A DNA stretch of 13,078 nucleotides from the NCBI GenBank assembly GCA_013824055.1, contig PNNE01000249.1:1-13078 (forward strand). Reading direction: 5' to 3'. A program made the position numbers and the translations under genes. The stretch comes from Rhodobacter sp. (GTDB lineage Bacteria; Pseudomonadota; Alphaproteobacteria; Rhodobacterales; Rhodobacteraceae). The notes under the pieces were generated by a model, which saw only the letters and a list, made by a program, of their open reading frames with translations, made no database searches and was not told where the DNA came from. Positions 6,866 through 13,078 of the stretch are shown in pieces; position 1 is the stretch's first letter, and the number at the start of each line of letters is the position of its first letter.

Positions 6866-7510
6866 TCAGGGCGCGACCTTGGCCAAAAGCTCTTCGACCC
6901 TTGGCGCCAGGCCCTCGACGATCAGCTTCACGCCTTCCGGGTTGGGGTGAAGCCCATCCGGCTGCATGAATGCCGCCAGCGAGGCCGGATCGGACGGGTC
7001 CGCTCCCGCTGCGCGCAGGCCCGCAAAGAAGTCATCGGCCAGAAGCGTGCCGTACTGTCCCGCCAGTTCGCCATACATCGCGTCGAAGTCCGCCTTGAAC
7101 TCTGGCCCGAAGTTGCCGGGCGCCTTCATCGCCACCAGCAGGACCGGCAGCTTCCGCGCCGCGGCCTCCTTGAGGATGCCGTCCAGATTGGCCCTCGACG
7201 CCGCCGGATCGATCCCGCGCAACAGGTCGTTGCCGCCCAGCGTCACGATCAGCGCATCCGCTTCTTGCCCCAGCGCCCAGCCCACCCGCGCCAGCCCGCC
7301 CGCCGTCGTATCCCCCGAGACACCCGCGTTCTGCACCGAGACGTCATGTCCCTTGGCCTTCAGCCAGCCCTCAAGAACCGGCACGAACCCTTGCGACTGA
7401 TCGGCCAGCCCATAGCCCGCCGTCAGGCTATCGCCCAGTGCCACGATCGTGACTGGCTCGGCCAATGCGAAACTTGACAGTGCCAAGACTGCAAATGCAG
7501 CATTGCGCAT
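6866..7510 (-). CDS. tesA: Periplasmic SGNH/GDSL arylesterase-thioesterase (TesA type)
   Basis: The 214-residue product belongs to the SGNH hydrolases, like E. coli TesA (thioesterase I/protease I/lysophospholipase L1), which cleave acyl esters and thioesters. All four signature blocks are present: GDSLT (26-30, nucleophile Ser28), NAGVSGDT (61-68), GGND (92-95, Asn94) and DGLHPN (185-190, Asp185/His188). A Sec signal peptide (MRNAAFAVLALSSFALA, cleavage likely before EPVTIV) points to the periplasm. The start at ATG 7510 has no clear ribosome-binding site. A GTG at 7519 would add MRR and give a more basic signal-peptide n-region, so it is a serious alternative. The gene is divergent from the ybbA/ybbP pair at 7563, the same arrangement as tesA-ybbA-ybbP in E. 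coli. Its precise substrate is not predictable. Confidence 0.92.
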   Translation of the reverse strand: MRNAAFAVLALSSFALAEPVTIVALGDSLTAGYGLADQSQGFVPVLEGWLKAKGHDVSVQNAGVSGDTTAGGLARVGWALGQEADALIVTLGGNDLLRGIDPAASRANLDGILKEAAARKLPVLLVAMKAPGNFGPEFKADFDAMYGELAGQYGTLLADDFFAGLRAAGADPSDPASLAAFMQPDGLHPNPEGVKLIVEGLAPRVEELLAKVAP

Positions 7511-7512
7511 TC

Positions 7513-7525
7513 GGCGCACTGCGCC
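7513..7525. promoter_or_regulatory. 13-bp palindrome in the tesA/ybbA divergent region
   Basis: GGCGCA-C-TGCGCC is perfectly symmetric and sits at the tesA start, 38 bases before the ybbA start, in a divergent gap of only about 52 bp. It could be an operator or simply a GC-rich coincidence. No clear promoter pair was found; a perfect TTGACA at 7475-7480 lacks a good -10 partner. Confidence 0.22.
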
Positions 7526-7562
7526 ATATCCCACCGAAAGCCCTGCCCGAAGGACCCCGTGC

Positions 7563-8258
7563 ATGACCGATCCCGTACTCGCGCTGACCGATGCGCGGCT
7601 GACCCTTGCGGGCAATGCCGGCCCGGTCGATATCCTGCGGGGCATCAGCCTTTCGGTCCACAAGGGCGAAACGGTCGGGCTTGTCGGGCCATCGGGGTCG
7701 GGCAAGTCGTCGCTCCTCATGCTTATGGGCGGGTTGGAGCGTGCCACCGGCGGCAAGGTTCTGGCGCTTGGGCAGGACCTGACCGCGATGGACGAAGATG
7801 CGCTCGCCCGCTTCCGTCGAGGGAATATGGGGGTTGTTTTCCAATCCTTCCACCTCATTCCGACGATGACCGCTTTGGAGAACGTCGCGTTGCCCCTGGA
7901 ACTTGCCGGCGCGCCGGACGCCTTCGCCCGGGCCGAAGCCGAGCTGGCCGCCGTGGGACTTGGGTCGCGGATGCAGCACTACCCCAGCCAGATGTCCGGC
8001 GGCGAACAGCAGCGCGTCGCCCTTGCCCGCGCTGCCGTGCCGCGCCCCGCGATCCTGCTGGCGGATGAGCCGACCGGCAACCTTGACGGCGTCAACGGTC
8101 AGGCGATCATGGACCTGCTGTTCGGCCTGCGCGACCGCCACGGCGCGACGCTGGTCCTTGTGACCCACGCACCCGAGCTTGCGGCCCGCTGCGACCGGGT
8201 GATCCGGCTTGCCGATGGCCTTCTGGCCCCCGAAGCGCACGCCAAGGCCGCCGAATGA
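7563..8258 (+). CDS. ybbA: ABC transporter ATP-binding protein, YbbA/LolD-like
   Basis: This 231-residue ATPase powers a MacB/LolD-type ABC system together with the permease encoded next to it. Visible motifs are Walker A GPSGSGKS (42-49), Q-loop Gln94 in VVFQSFHLIP, signature SGGEQQR (145-151), Walker B ILLADEP (164-170), D-loop NLD (173-175) and switch His202 (VTHAPE). The Q-loop region and size place it in the lipoprotein-release/YbbA group rather than among importer ATPases. The start ATG 7563 has AAGGA 8 bases upstream. Its last four bases, ATGA, contain the start of the permease gene, so translation is coupled. Divergent tesA completes the conserved tesA-ybbA-ybbP neighbourhood. In these systems the ATPase works from the inner-membrane face and the cargo is unproven; export of a lipophilic compound or lipoprotein-like substrate is a guess from the family. 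Confidence 0.93.
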   Translation: MTDPVLALTDARLTLAGNAGPVDILRGISLSVHKGETVGLVGPSGSGKSSLLMLMGGLERATGGKVLALGQDLTAMDEDALARFRRGNMGVVFQSFHLIPTMTALENVALPLELAGAPDAFARAEAELAAVGLGSRMQHYPSQMSGGEQQRVALARAAVPRPAILLADEPTGNLDGVNGQAIMDLLFGLRDRHGATLVLVTHAPELAARCDRVIRLADGLLAPEAHAKAAE

Positions 8259-10306
8259 GCGCCCGATCAGGTCTGGCCCTCACCATCGCCCGGCGCGAGC
8301 TTCGCGGCGGCCTGCGCGGGTTCCGCGTCTTTCTTGCCTGCCTTGCCCTTGGCGTCGCCGCGATTGCCGCCGTCGGCACCTTGCGCGCCGGCATCCAGCA
8401 GGGCCTGACCGATCAGGGCGCGGTGATTCTTGGCGGCGATGCCGAGATGCGCTTCACCTACCGCCAGGCCGACGCGGACGAACGTGCCTACATGGACCGC
8501 ATCGCCACCCAGGTCTCCGAGGTCTACGATTTCCGCTCGATGGTGCTGGTCGAAGGCGACCAGGCCCTGACCCAGATCAAGGCCGTCGACAACGCCTGGC
8601 CGCTGACCGGGGCCGCCGAGCTTGACCCGCCGATTCCGGTGGCAGCGGCGTTGGCCGACCAGGACGGCCTGCCGGGCGCGATCATGGACCCCGTCCTGAT
8701 CGAGAGGCTCTCGCTGTCCGTCGGCGACACCTTCCGCCTTGGCACGCAAGAGTTCCGCCTGACCGCCGCCCTGACCCGCGAACCCGACAGCGCGTCGAGC
8801 GGCTTTACCCTTGGTCCCCGCACCGTGGTCCAGTCCAGCGCGCTGGCCAACTCTGGCCTGCTCGGCTCGGGCTCCATGTTCGAAACGCGCTACCGGCTGA
8901 TCCTGCCACCGGAAGCGGACCTGCAAGCCCTGGAAGACGAGGCCGAGGCCACCTTCCGCGACAAGGGGATGCGCTGGACCGACAGCCGCCGCGCGGCGCC
9001 GGGGATCGAATCCTTCGTTGACCGCATCGGCAGCTTCCTGGTCCTTGTCGGCCTTGCAGGCCTTGCGGTCGGCGGCGTCGGCATCTCTGCCGCGATCCGG
9101 TCCTATCTGGACGGCAAGGTCGAGACCATTGCCACGCTCAAGACCCTGGGGGCCGAAGGTGGCCTGATCTTCCGCAGCTACCTCTGGCAGACCGCGATAC
9201 TCTCGGCCCTTGGCATCGTCCTGGGTCTTGCCCTCGGCGCGCTGGCCCCCCTGCTTGCCGCCCCCTTGATCGAGGCCTCGCTGCCCTTCCCGGCCGAAAT
9301 CCGCCTCTCCCCCGGCGCGCTGCTGGAGGCCGCCTTCTATGGTGCCCTCTCGGCCCTGATCTTCACTCTTCTTCCCCTCGCCCGCACCGAGCGCATCCGC
9401 CCCGCCGCGCTGTACCGTGGCGGCAGCGGCACCCGCACCTGGCCGCGCAAGCGTTACCTCGCCGCACTTGCCCTGCTTTCCATCGCCCTGATCGGCAGCG
9501 CCACCTGGCTTTCCGGCATCCCCGAGCTTGCCCTTGGCGCGGCGGGCGGGGTCCTTGCCGCGCTTCTGATCCTTGCCCTCGCCGCCCTGGGCCTGCGCAA
9601 GGCCGCCCGCCGCCTGGCCCGCACCCGCCTCACCCACGGCCGCCCGGCCACCCGTGCCGCCCTTGCCGCCATCGGCGCACCCCGCTCCGATGCCACCTCG
9701 GTCGTCCTTTCCCTGGGCCTCGGGCTTTCGGTCCTTGCCGCCGTCGGCCAGATCGACTGGAACCTGCGCCAGGCCATCGCCACCGACCTGCCGACCCGCG
9801 CACCCGCCTTCTTCTTCGTCGACATCCAGCCCGATCAGCTTGACCCCTTCCTCGCGACCGTCGACGGCAACCCCGCCGTTACCGAAATCGAGACCGCCCC
9901 CATGCTGCGCGGCGTCATCACCCAGATCAACGGCAGGCCCGCCCGCGAGGTGGCCGGGGACCACTGGGTCGTGCGCGGCGACCGCGGCATCAGCTACGCC
10001 GCGACGCCCGGCCCCAAGACCCGCATCACCGCCGGGGAGTTCTGGCCCGAGGACTACACCGGCGCCCCGCAGATCAGCTTTGCCACCGAAGAGGCCGAGG
10101 AAATCGGCCTGCGACTTGGCGACACCATGACGGTCAACATCCTGGGCCGCGACCTGACCGCGACCGTGACCTCGTTCCGCGAAGTGGATTTCTCGAACGC
10201 CGGGATGGGCTTTGTCATGACGCTGAACCCCGCCGCTCTGGCCGGGGCCCCCCACACCCACATCGCCACCGTCTACGCCCCCCCGGAGCCGAGGCGCAGA
10301 TCCTGA
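8255..10306 (+). CDS. ybbP: ABC permease, YbbP/FtsX type: N-terminal 683 residues before a frameshift
   Basis: This is the membrane partner of the adjacent ATPase. From the N-terminus there is one TM helix (about 24-44), a large periplasmic domain (about 45-255), and a first FtsX three-helix module (about 258-282, 309-342, 355-375) with the coupling-type motif TIATLKTLGAEGG. Next come helices near 401-420, 424-446 and 481-497 and a second periplasmic domain (about 510-670). The frame then ends abruptly in APPEPRRRS. The missing second FtsX module is encoded immediately downstream in the -1 frame (10312-10779). The break falls in seven C's (10278-10284). One extra C would give a continuous 841-residue protein, close to the roughly 800 residues of YbbP. 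As read, this product lacks the last three helices and is probably not functional alone. The start ATG overlaps the ybbA stop as ATGA. Confidence 0.88.
   Translation: MSARSGLALTIARRELRGGLRGFRVFLACLALGVAAIAAVGTLRAGIQQGLTDQGAVILGGDAEMRFTYRQADADERAYMDRIATQVSEVYDFRSMVLVEGDQALTQIKAVDNAWPLTGAAELDPPIPVAAALADQDGLPGAIMDPVLIERLSLSVGDTFRLGTQEFRLTAALTREPDSASSGFTLGPRTVVQSSALANSGLLGSGSMFETRYRLILPPEADLQALEDEAEATFRDKGMRWTDSRRAAPGIESFVDRIGSFLVLVGLAGLAVGGVGISAAIRSYLDGKVETIATLKTLGAEGGLIFRSYLWQTAILSALGIVLGLALGALAPLLAAPLIEASLPFPAEIRLSPGALLEAAFYGALSALIFTLLPLARTERIRPAALYRGGSGTRTWPRKRYLAALALLSIALIGSATWLSGIPELALGAAGGVLAALLILALAALGLRKAARRLARTRLTHGRPATRAALAAIGAPRSDATSVVLSLGLGLSVLAAVGQIDWNLRQAIATDLPTRAPAFFFVDIQPDQLDPFLATVDGNPAVTEIETAPMLRGVITQINGRPAREVAGDHWVVRGDRGISYAATPGPKTRITAGEFWPEDYTGAPQISFATEEAEEIGLRLGDTMTVNILGRDLTATVTSFREVDFSNAGMGFVMTLNPAALAGAPHTHIATVYAPPEPRRRS
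10278..10284 (+). other. Frameshift site: C7 homopolymer in the permease gene
   Basis: Frame 0 reads V-Y-A-P-P-E-P-R-R-R-S-stop. Reading one base back after the C run gives A-P-P-G-A-E-A-Q-I-L-R-E-V-T-K-T-W, which flows into the downstream ORF. The heptamer C-CCC-CCG would allow a -1 slip with good re-pairing, but homopolymer miscounting in the assembly or a real one-base deletion explains it equally well. Confidence 0.75.
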
Positions 10307-10311
10307 GGGAG

Positions 10312-10779
10312 GTGACGAAGACCTGGCCCAACATCACCGCCATCGGCATCCGAGAGGCCGTGGACCGTGTGGCCGAGGCGCTGTCGGCCATCGCCACCGC
10401 CACCGCCTGGGCCGCTGCGGGCACGCTGATCACCGGCTTCGTGGTGCTGATCGGGGCCGCCGCAGCCGGCGAGCGCGCCCGCATCTACGAATCCGCGATC
10501 CTGAAGACCCTGGGCGCGACGCGGGGCAAGATCCTTGCCAGCTTCGCCCTTCGGTCGGCCCTCATGGGGGCGGCCGCGGGCGTCGTCGCGGTCGTGGCCG
10601 GGGGCATCAGCGGCTGGGCCGTCATGACCTTCGTGATGGATTCGACCTACCGCTTCGAGCCGGTCTCGGCCATCGGCATCGTCCTGGGCGGCATCCTCGC
10701 CACCCTGCTGGCCGGGCTTTTCTTCGCGCTGAGACCGCTGAACGCCCGACCCGCCGGGACGCTGCGCGCGCAGGACTAG
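10312..10779 (+). CDS. ABC permease, YbbP/FtsX type: C-terminal part after the frameshift
   Basis: This 155-residue frame holds the second FtsX module of the permease. It has helices near residues 31-52, 80-103 and 121-140, and SAILKTLGATRGKILASFALRS (59-80), a clear counterpart of TIATLKTLGAEGG in the first module. The ending LRPLNARPAGTLRAQD is the usual end of such permeases (alternating Leu/Ala/Arg before a short tail). The nominal GTG start is preceded by GAGGGAG, but this site is most simply explained as coding sequence. The in-frame residues just upstream (GAEAQILREV) also look like permease. I therefore read it as the 3' end of the ybbP gene, not an independent gene. The stop codon shares CTAG with the convergent methyltransferase gene. 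Confidence 0.85.
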   Translation: MTKTWPNITAIGIREAVDRVAEALSAIATATAWAAAGTLITGFVVLIGAAAAGERARIYESAILKTLGATRGKILASFALRSALMGAAAGVVAVVAGGISGWAVMTFVMDSTYRFEPVSAIGIVLGGILATLLAGLFFALRPLNARPAGTLRAQD

Positions 10780-11519
10780 GGCGTCACCGGAACCGGCTCC
10801 AGCGCCGCAGCCTCGACAGCGGCATGGCGGAACAGCGGGAACCCCGCGTGCCGCTCGGTCCGTGCGCTGACCATCTGGAACGACCCGAAGAACCGCTCGA
10901 CCCCGAACCCTTCCAGGTCGATCCCGGCAAACTCTGCGACGATCCGGTCATAATTCTGGCCAAGCACCCGGCTTTCCGGGTCAAGGCCCGTGACGCAGAC
11001 CAGCCCCGTCGACCGGCAGTCCAGCACCGTCACGGTCAACTCCGGCCGCCAGCGCTGCAGGATCGGGATCAGTTTCCAGACGTCCCCCGTCCACGCCCCC
11101 TTCGGCAGGTTCGCAAGGTCTCGCGTCGTCATGCTTGGCCCATAGGGCACGCAATCATGCAGCATGATCACACCCTTGGGGTCCATCGCCGCCTCGGTAT
11201 TCATGAAATCGCGCAACAGGAACTCGACCAGGTGCATCCCGTCCAGAAACGCCAGCCCCAGCCGGATGTCGTTCCGCGCCAGGAAGCCCGAGGCGAAGAA
11301 ATCGTCGCTTGTCGCCTGAAACACATGCAGCGCGGGCTTCTTGCCGATGATGTTGATCTCGGCCCGGAAGAACGGATCGACCGCGATGGTCCTCGACCTG
11401 ACCGGAGCAAAGCTCTCCCCCGACCGGCAGCCGATCTCCAGATACCAGTCGAACAGGCACGCCTGATGCAGCAGCCGCAGGAAGCGGTGATAGGGCATGC
11501 CAGAGGGCTTCAGGAACAT
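10776..11519 (-). CDS. Class I SAM-dependent methyltransferase, substrate unknown
   Basis: The 247-residue product has the Rossmann-type methyltransferase pattern. Motif I is YLEIGCRSG (26-34), an acidic ribose-binding Asp48 lies in TIAVDPFF, LAFLDGMH (89-96) is in the motif IV region, and VIMLHDCVP (117-125) follows. The LDGxH and HDC pair is typical of the Methyltransf_24-like group. The substrate is not evident; such proteins are often annotated near polysaccharide or secondary-metabolite genes, but no such neighbours are here. ATG 11519 (MFLKPSGMPYHRF) is chosen because the open frame further upstream runs through the palindromic repeat at 11583-11637 and gives low-quality sequence. Neither this start nor the ATG at 11498 has a strong ribosome-binding site. 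Pirin lies 141 bases upstream on the same strand, separated by two hairpins. Confidence 0.85.
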   Translation of the reverse strand: MFLKPSGMPYHRFLRLLHQACLFDWYLEIGCRSGESFAPVRSRTIAVDPFFRAEINIIGKKPALHVFQATSDDFFASGFLARNDIRLGLAFLDGMHLVEFLLRDFMNTEAAMDPKGVIMLHDCVPYGPSMTTRDLANLPKGAWTGDVWKLIPILQRWRPELTVTVLDCRSTGLVCVTGLDPESRVLGQNYDRIVAEFAGIDLEGFGVERFFGSFQMVSARTERHAGFPLFRHAAVEAAALEPVPVTP

Positions 11520-11533
11520 CGGCGGTCTCGTGA

Positions 11534-11568
11534 CTGGACGCGCGCACTGTGCCGCGCGACCTGTCCAG
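11534..11568. other. Hairpin just upstream of the methyltransferase start
   Basis: CTGGAC (11534-11539) pairs with GTCCAG (11563-11568), and GC-rich inner segments (gcgcgc, gcgcg) can extend the stem. It lies 15 bases upstream of the chosen ATG on the minus strand. It may form part of the mRNA leader, or be part of a composite repeat with the larger inverted repeat beside it. Confidence 0.35.
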
Positions 11569-11582
11569 CCGCAACCCCGCGC

Positions 11583-11637
11583 CCCGGGCTTGACCCGGGG
11601 CCTCCCGCGGTGGTGGAGGTCCCGGGTCAAGCCCGGG
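11583..11637. repeat. Large palindromic element, 17-bp perfect inverted repeat
   Basis: The arms CCCGGGCTTGACCCGGG (11583-11599) and CCCGGGTCAAGCCCGGG (11621-11637) are exact inverted copies. The stem continues inward by a G-T pair and five more pairs (CCTCC 11601-11605 with GGAGG 11615-11619) around a 9-base loop. Outside the arms ACCCCG and CGGGGT can also pair after a small offset. Its translation (RPGLDPGP-type peptides) is a familiar by-product of GC-rich palindromic repeats in alphaproteobacteria, so I read it as a dispersed intergenic repeat. Lying between pirin and the methyltransferase on the minus strand, it could also stop or attenuate transcription, though no T tract follows. Confidence 0.75.
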
Positions 11638-11660
11638 ACGGGGTCGTGTCACGCTGTCGC

Positions 11661-12572
11661 TCAATGCGCCGGGCGGATGAAGGTCCCGTTGCGCAGTTCC
11701 CTGAAGGCCTGCTGCAACTCGGCTTCCGAGTTCATCACGATCGGTCCGGCCCAGGCCACCGGCTCTTCGATCGGCGCGCCCGAGATCAGCAGAAACCGCA
11801 CCCCGTCCGGCCCCGCCGTCACCGTCACCTCGTCGCCCGCGCCAAAGCGCACCAGTGTCCGGTTGCCGGACAGGTCGCGGATGTTGACCTCCTGCCCGCG
11901 CACTTCCTTTTCCAGGAGCACGCCCTCGGGCCGCGCGGCGTCGCGGAAATTGGCAGCACCCTCGAAGACATAGGCAAAGGCCCGGCGGCGGGTGTCGACC
12001 TTGAAGGTCTTGCGCTTGCCCGCCGGCACGTGGATGTCCAGGTACTGCGGGTCCGCCGCGATGCCATCCACCGGGCTTTTCACCCCGCGATAGTCGCCGA
12101 TGACCACGCGGATGCTGGTGCCGTCATCCTCGTGCCGCTCGGGCAGCGCGTCAGAGGGCATGTCCTGATAGCGCGGCGCGGTCATCTTCAGCGCGCGCGG
12201 CAGGTTGCCCCAGAGCTGGAAGCCATGCATCCGGCCCTTGGCGTCGCCCTTCGGCATCTCCTGATGCAGGATGCCCCGCCCCGCCGTCATCAGCTGCAGC
12301 GACCCCGGCCCCAGGATACCCCGGTTGCCCAGGCTGTCGCCATGCTCCACGGTCCCGGCGAGGACATAGGTGATCGTCTCGATCCCCCGGTGCGGATGCC
12401 AGGGAAAGCCCGCCGAGTAGTCCCGGGGATGATCGCCCCGGAAGTCGTCGAACAGCAGGAACGGGTCCGCCTCGGTCGGGTCCTGGAACCCGAAAGCGCG
12501 GTGCAGATGGACGCCTGCGCCCTCGATATGGGGCTGGGCACGGCGGGTCTCGATGACGGGACGGATGGACAT
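11661..12572 (-). CDS. Pirin family protein
   Basis: The 303-residue product is a bicupin of the pirin family. The iron-binding residues of the N-terminal cupin are present: His59 and His61 in FPWHPHRG and His103 and Glu105 in GILHQEM, matching His56/His58/His101/Glu103 of human pirin. FLLFDDFRGDHP (39-50) and TVEHGDSLGNRG (74-85) are strongly conserved family segments. The C-terminal cupin (about 175-290) lacks metal ligands, as usual. Some bacterial pirins act as quercetin 2,3-dioxygenases and others modulate enzymes such as pyruvate dehydrogenase, so the role is open. The start MSIRPVIETR is set by AGGAGA 5-6 bases upstream; the longer open frame to 12635 has no ribosome-binding site. A weak promoter candidate (TTGGCG, 17 bases, CATCTT) lies upstream on the minus strand. 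The adjacent GntR-type gene might regulate it, but nothing proves this. Confidence 0.94.
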   Translation of the reverse strand: MSIRPVIETRRAQPHIEGAGVHLHRAFGFQDPTEADPFLLFDDFRGDHPRDYSAGFPWHPHRGIETITYVLAGTVEHGDSLGNRGILGPGSLQLMTAGRGILHQEMPKGDAKGRMHGFQLWGNLPRALKMTAPRYQDMPSDALPERHEDDGTSIRVVIGDYRGVKSPVDGIAADPQYLDIHVPAGKRKTFKVDTRRRAFAYVFEGAANFRDAARPEGVLLEKEVRGQEVNIRDLSGNRTLVRFGAGDEVTVTAGPDGVRFLLISGAPIEEPVAWAGPIVMNSEAELQQAFRELRNGTFIRPAH

Positions 12573-12691
12573 TGGTCTCTCCTGAATTGCGTTGGATTGA
12601 AGATGGGGCGATCCGGCCCGCGCGCCAAGATGCAAATGCGGGGGTCATCTGTGCAGGGATGCACCGAACCGCGCAAGACACAGGGCAGCGC

Positions 12692-12732
12692 CCGCCCAAG
12701 GGGCGGTCGGCGTTGCCCGTGCTACCGGGCAA
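12692..12732. other. Two adjacent small hairpins between the GntR-type gene and pirin
   Basis: CCGCCC-AAG-GGGCGG (12692-12706) and TTGCCCG-N6-CGGGCAA (12713-12732) are perfect stems of 6 and 7 bp. They lie 120-160 bases after the stop of the regulator gene on the minus strand and upstream of pirin. They might end the regulator transcript, but there is no T-rich tail. The rest of the 12573-12852 spacer shows no credible gene. Confidence 0.3.
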
Positions 12733-12852
12733 GTCGGATCAAAGGCACTTCGCCCTGACCTGGGGGGCAAACGGCAAACCTTCACAGATCCCCAACGTCC
12801 GCAACCAACCCTTTGATCTTGCCTAGGTATCCACGTTTGTCCACCGTGGGCA

Positions 12853-13078
12853 CTACCCCGCCAGATGCCGCAGCCCCTGGGTCACGTCGGTCCGCACCGC
12901 CAGCCGCAGCCCCGGCTCGTCCCCCGCCTTCAGGGCCGCCAGGATCACCCGGTGGTGCATCGGCGGCTCTCTCCGCCTGACCCTTGCATAGACCGCCCGC
13001 ATCGTCGGCCCCAGCTGCAGCCAGACCGTCTCGCACATCGCCAGCATCGCCGGGGTCTGGGCCCGCAGATAGAGCGTG
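12853..13078 (-). CDS. GntR family transcriptional regulator, C-terminal FCD part (runs off the window)
   Basis: The last 75 codons of a minus-strand gene read TLYLRAQTPAMLAMCETVWLQ and so on, to the end TQGLRHLAG. The helical pattern, with PMHHRVILAALKAGDEPGLRLAV, matches the end of the FCD ligand-binding domain of FadR-subfamily GntR regulators, in which a conserved His precedes an 'ILxALxAGD' helix. The position that often holds a final metal-binding His instead carries Asp (RTDVTQ), a variant I believe also occurs in the family. The winged-helix DNA-binding half lies to the right of the window, so ligand and targets cannot be judged. Internal ATGs (for example 13047) are not starts, since the reading frame and the domain continue past them to the edge. 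Pirin follows 280 bases downstream on the same strand. Confidence 0.75.
   Translation of the reverse strand, partial: TLYLRAQTPAMLAMCETVWLQLGPTMRAVYARVRRREPPMHHRVILAALKAGDEPGLRLAVRTDVTQGLRHLAG

Noticed and set aside
6866..7858. Longer version of the esterase gene starting at 7858
   Set aside because: The extra N-terminus is antisense to the ABC ATPase gene and would bury the signal peptide. The esterase begins at 7510 or 7519.
8267..10261. 664-residue open frame on the minus strand
   Set aside because: It is antisense to the permease gene, with a low-complexity Gly/Gln/Asp-rich translation and no recognisable motif; the permease frame has clear membrane segments and homologous modules.
10776..11630. 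Longer version of the methyltransferase starting at 11630
   Set aside because: The added residues are a translation of the palindromic repeat and hairpin, with no ribosome-binding site.
11583..11637. Reading the palindrome as a CRISPR repeat or insertion-sequence end
   Set aside because: There is only one unit, no spacers and no transposase or target duplication nearby.
10824..12758. 644-residue open frame on the plus strand
   Set aside because: It crosses antisense through the methyltransferase, the palindromic repeat and pirin, all of which have strong motifs on the minus strand. It is a codon-bias shadow.
12572..12826. 84-residue plus-strand frame in the spacer upstream of pirin
   Set aside because: No domain, no ribosome-binding site, and its start overlaps the pirin start on the opposite strand. 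It is probably chance.
12782..13036. 84-residue minus-strand frame overlapping the GntR-type gene
   Set aside because: It uses another frame of the same DNA and gives a Gly/Ala-rich translation, while the frame ending at 12853 reads as an FCD domain.

Overview
The window is GC-rich, gene-dense bacterial DNA. Its gene content and protein style (cmk-rpsA pair, short cytidylate kinase, tesA/ybbA/ybbP block, GC-rich palindromic repeats) suggest an alphaproteobacterium, most likely of the Rhodobacterales (Rhodobacter/Paracoccus-like). That placement is inferred from sequence style and synteny, not from any search. I see no rRNA, tRNA, CRISPR array, insertion sequence or phage gene.

Layout, left to right. 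(1) 1-1144, minus strand: the 5' part of rpsA (ribosomal protein S1) behind its own sigma70-type promoter, preceded by cmk. (2) 1145-1500: a 356-bp gene-free stretch with three short inverted repeats and a plausible promoter. It leads into a cold-shock protein gene on the plus strand (1501-1707), which ends in a GC-rich hairpin terminator. (3) 1744-2181, minus: a small degenerate receiver-like protein. (4) 2438-3184, plus: a class II aldolase/adducin-family protein. It converges on a 1190-residue fused HyuA-HyuB (5-oxoprolinase-like) protein on the minus strand (3181-6753); the two stop codons share one CTAG. (5) 6866-10779: the conserved divergent block of a periplasmic SGNH esterase (tesA, minus) and an ABC exporter-like pair (ybbA ATPase and ybbP/FtsX-type permease, plus). 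The permease reading frame is broken in a run of seven C's near its 3' end. (6) 10776-11519, minus: a class I methyltransferase that also shares a CTAG stop with the permease. (7) 11520-11660: a spacer holding a 17-bp perfect inverted repeat within a longer hairpin. (8) 11661-12572, minus: a pirin-family protein. (9) 12853-13078, minus: the C-terminal part of a GntR-type regulator that runs off the window.

Most of this is housekeeping or ordinary accessory metabolism. I do not see a convincing new multi-gene system. The items most worth a second look are the C7 frameshift in the permease, the aldolase-fold protein lacking the usual catalytic Glu, the degenerate receiver, the palindromic elements in the spacers, and the repeated use of overlapping CTAG stops between convergent genes.
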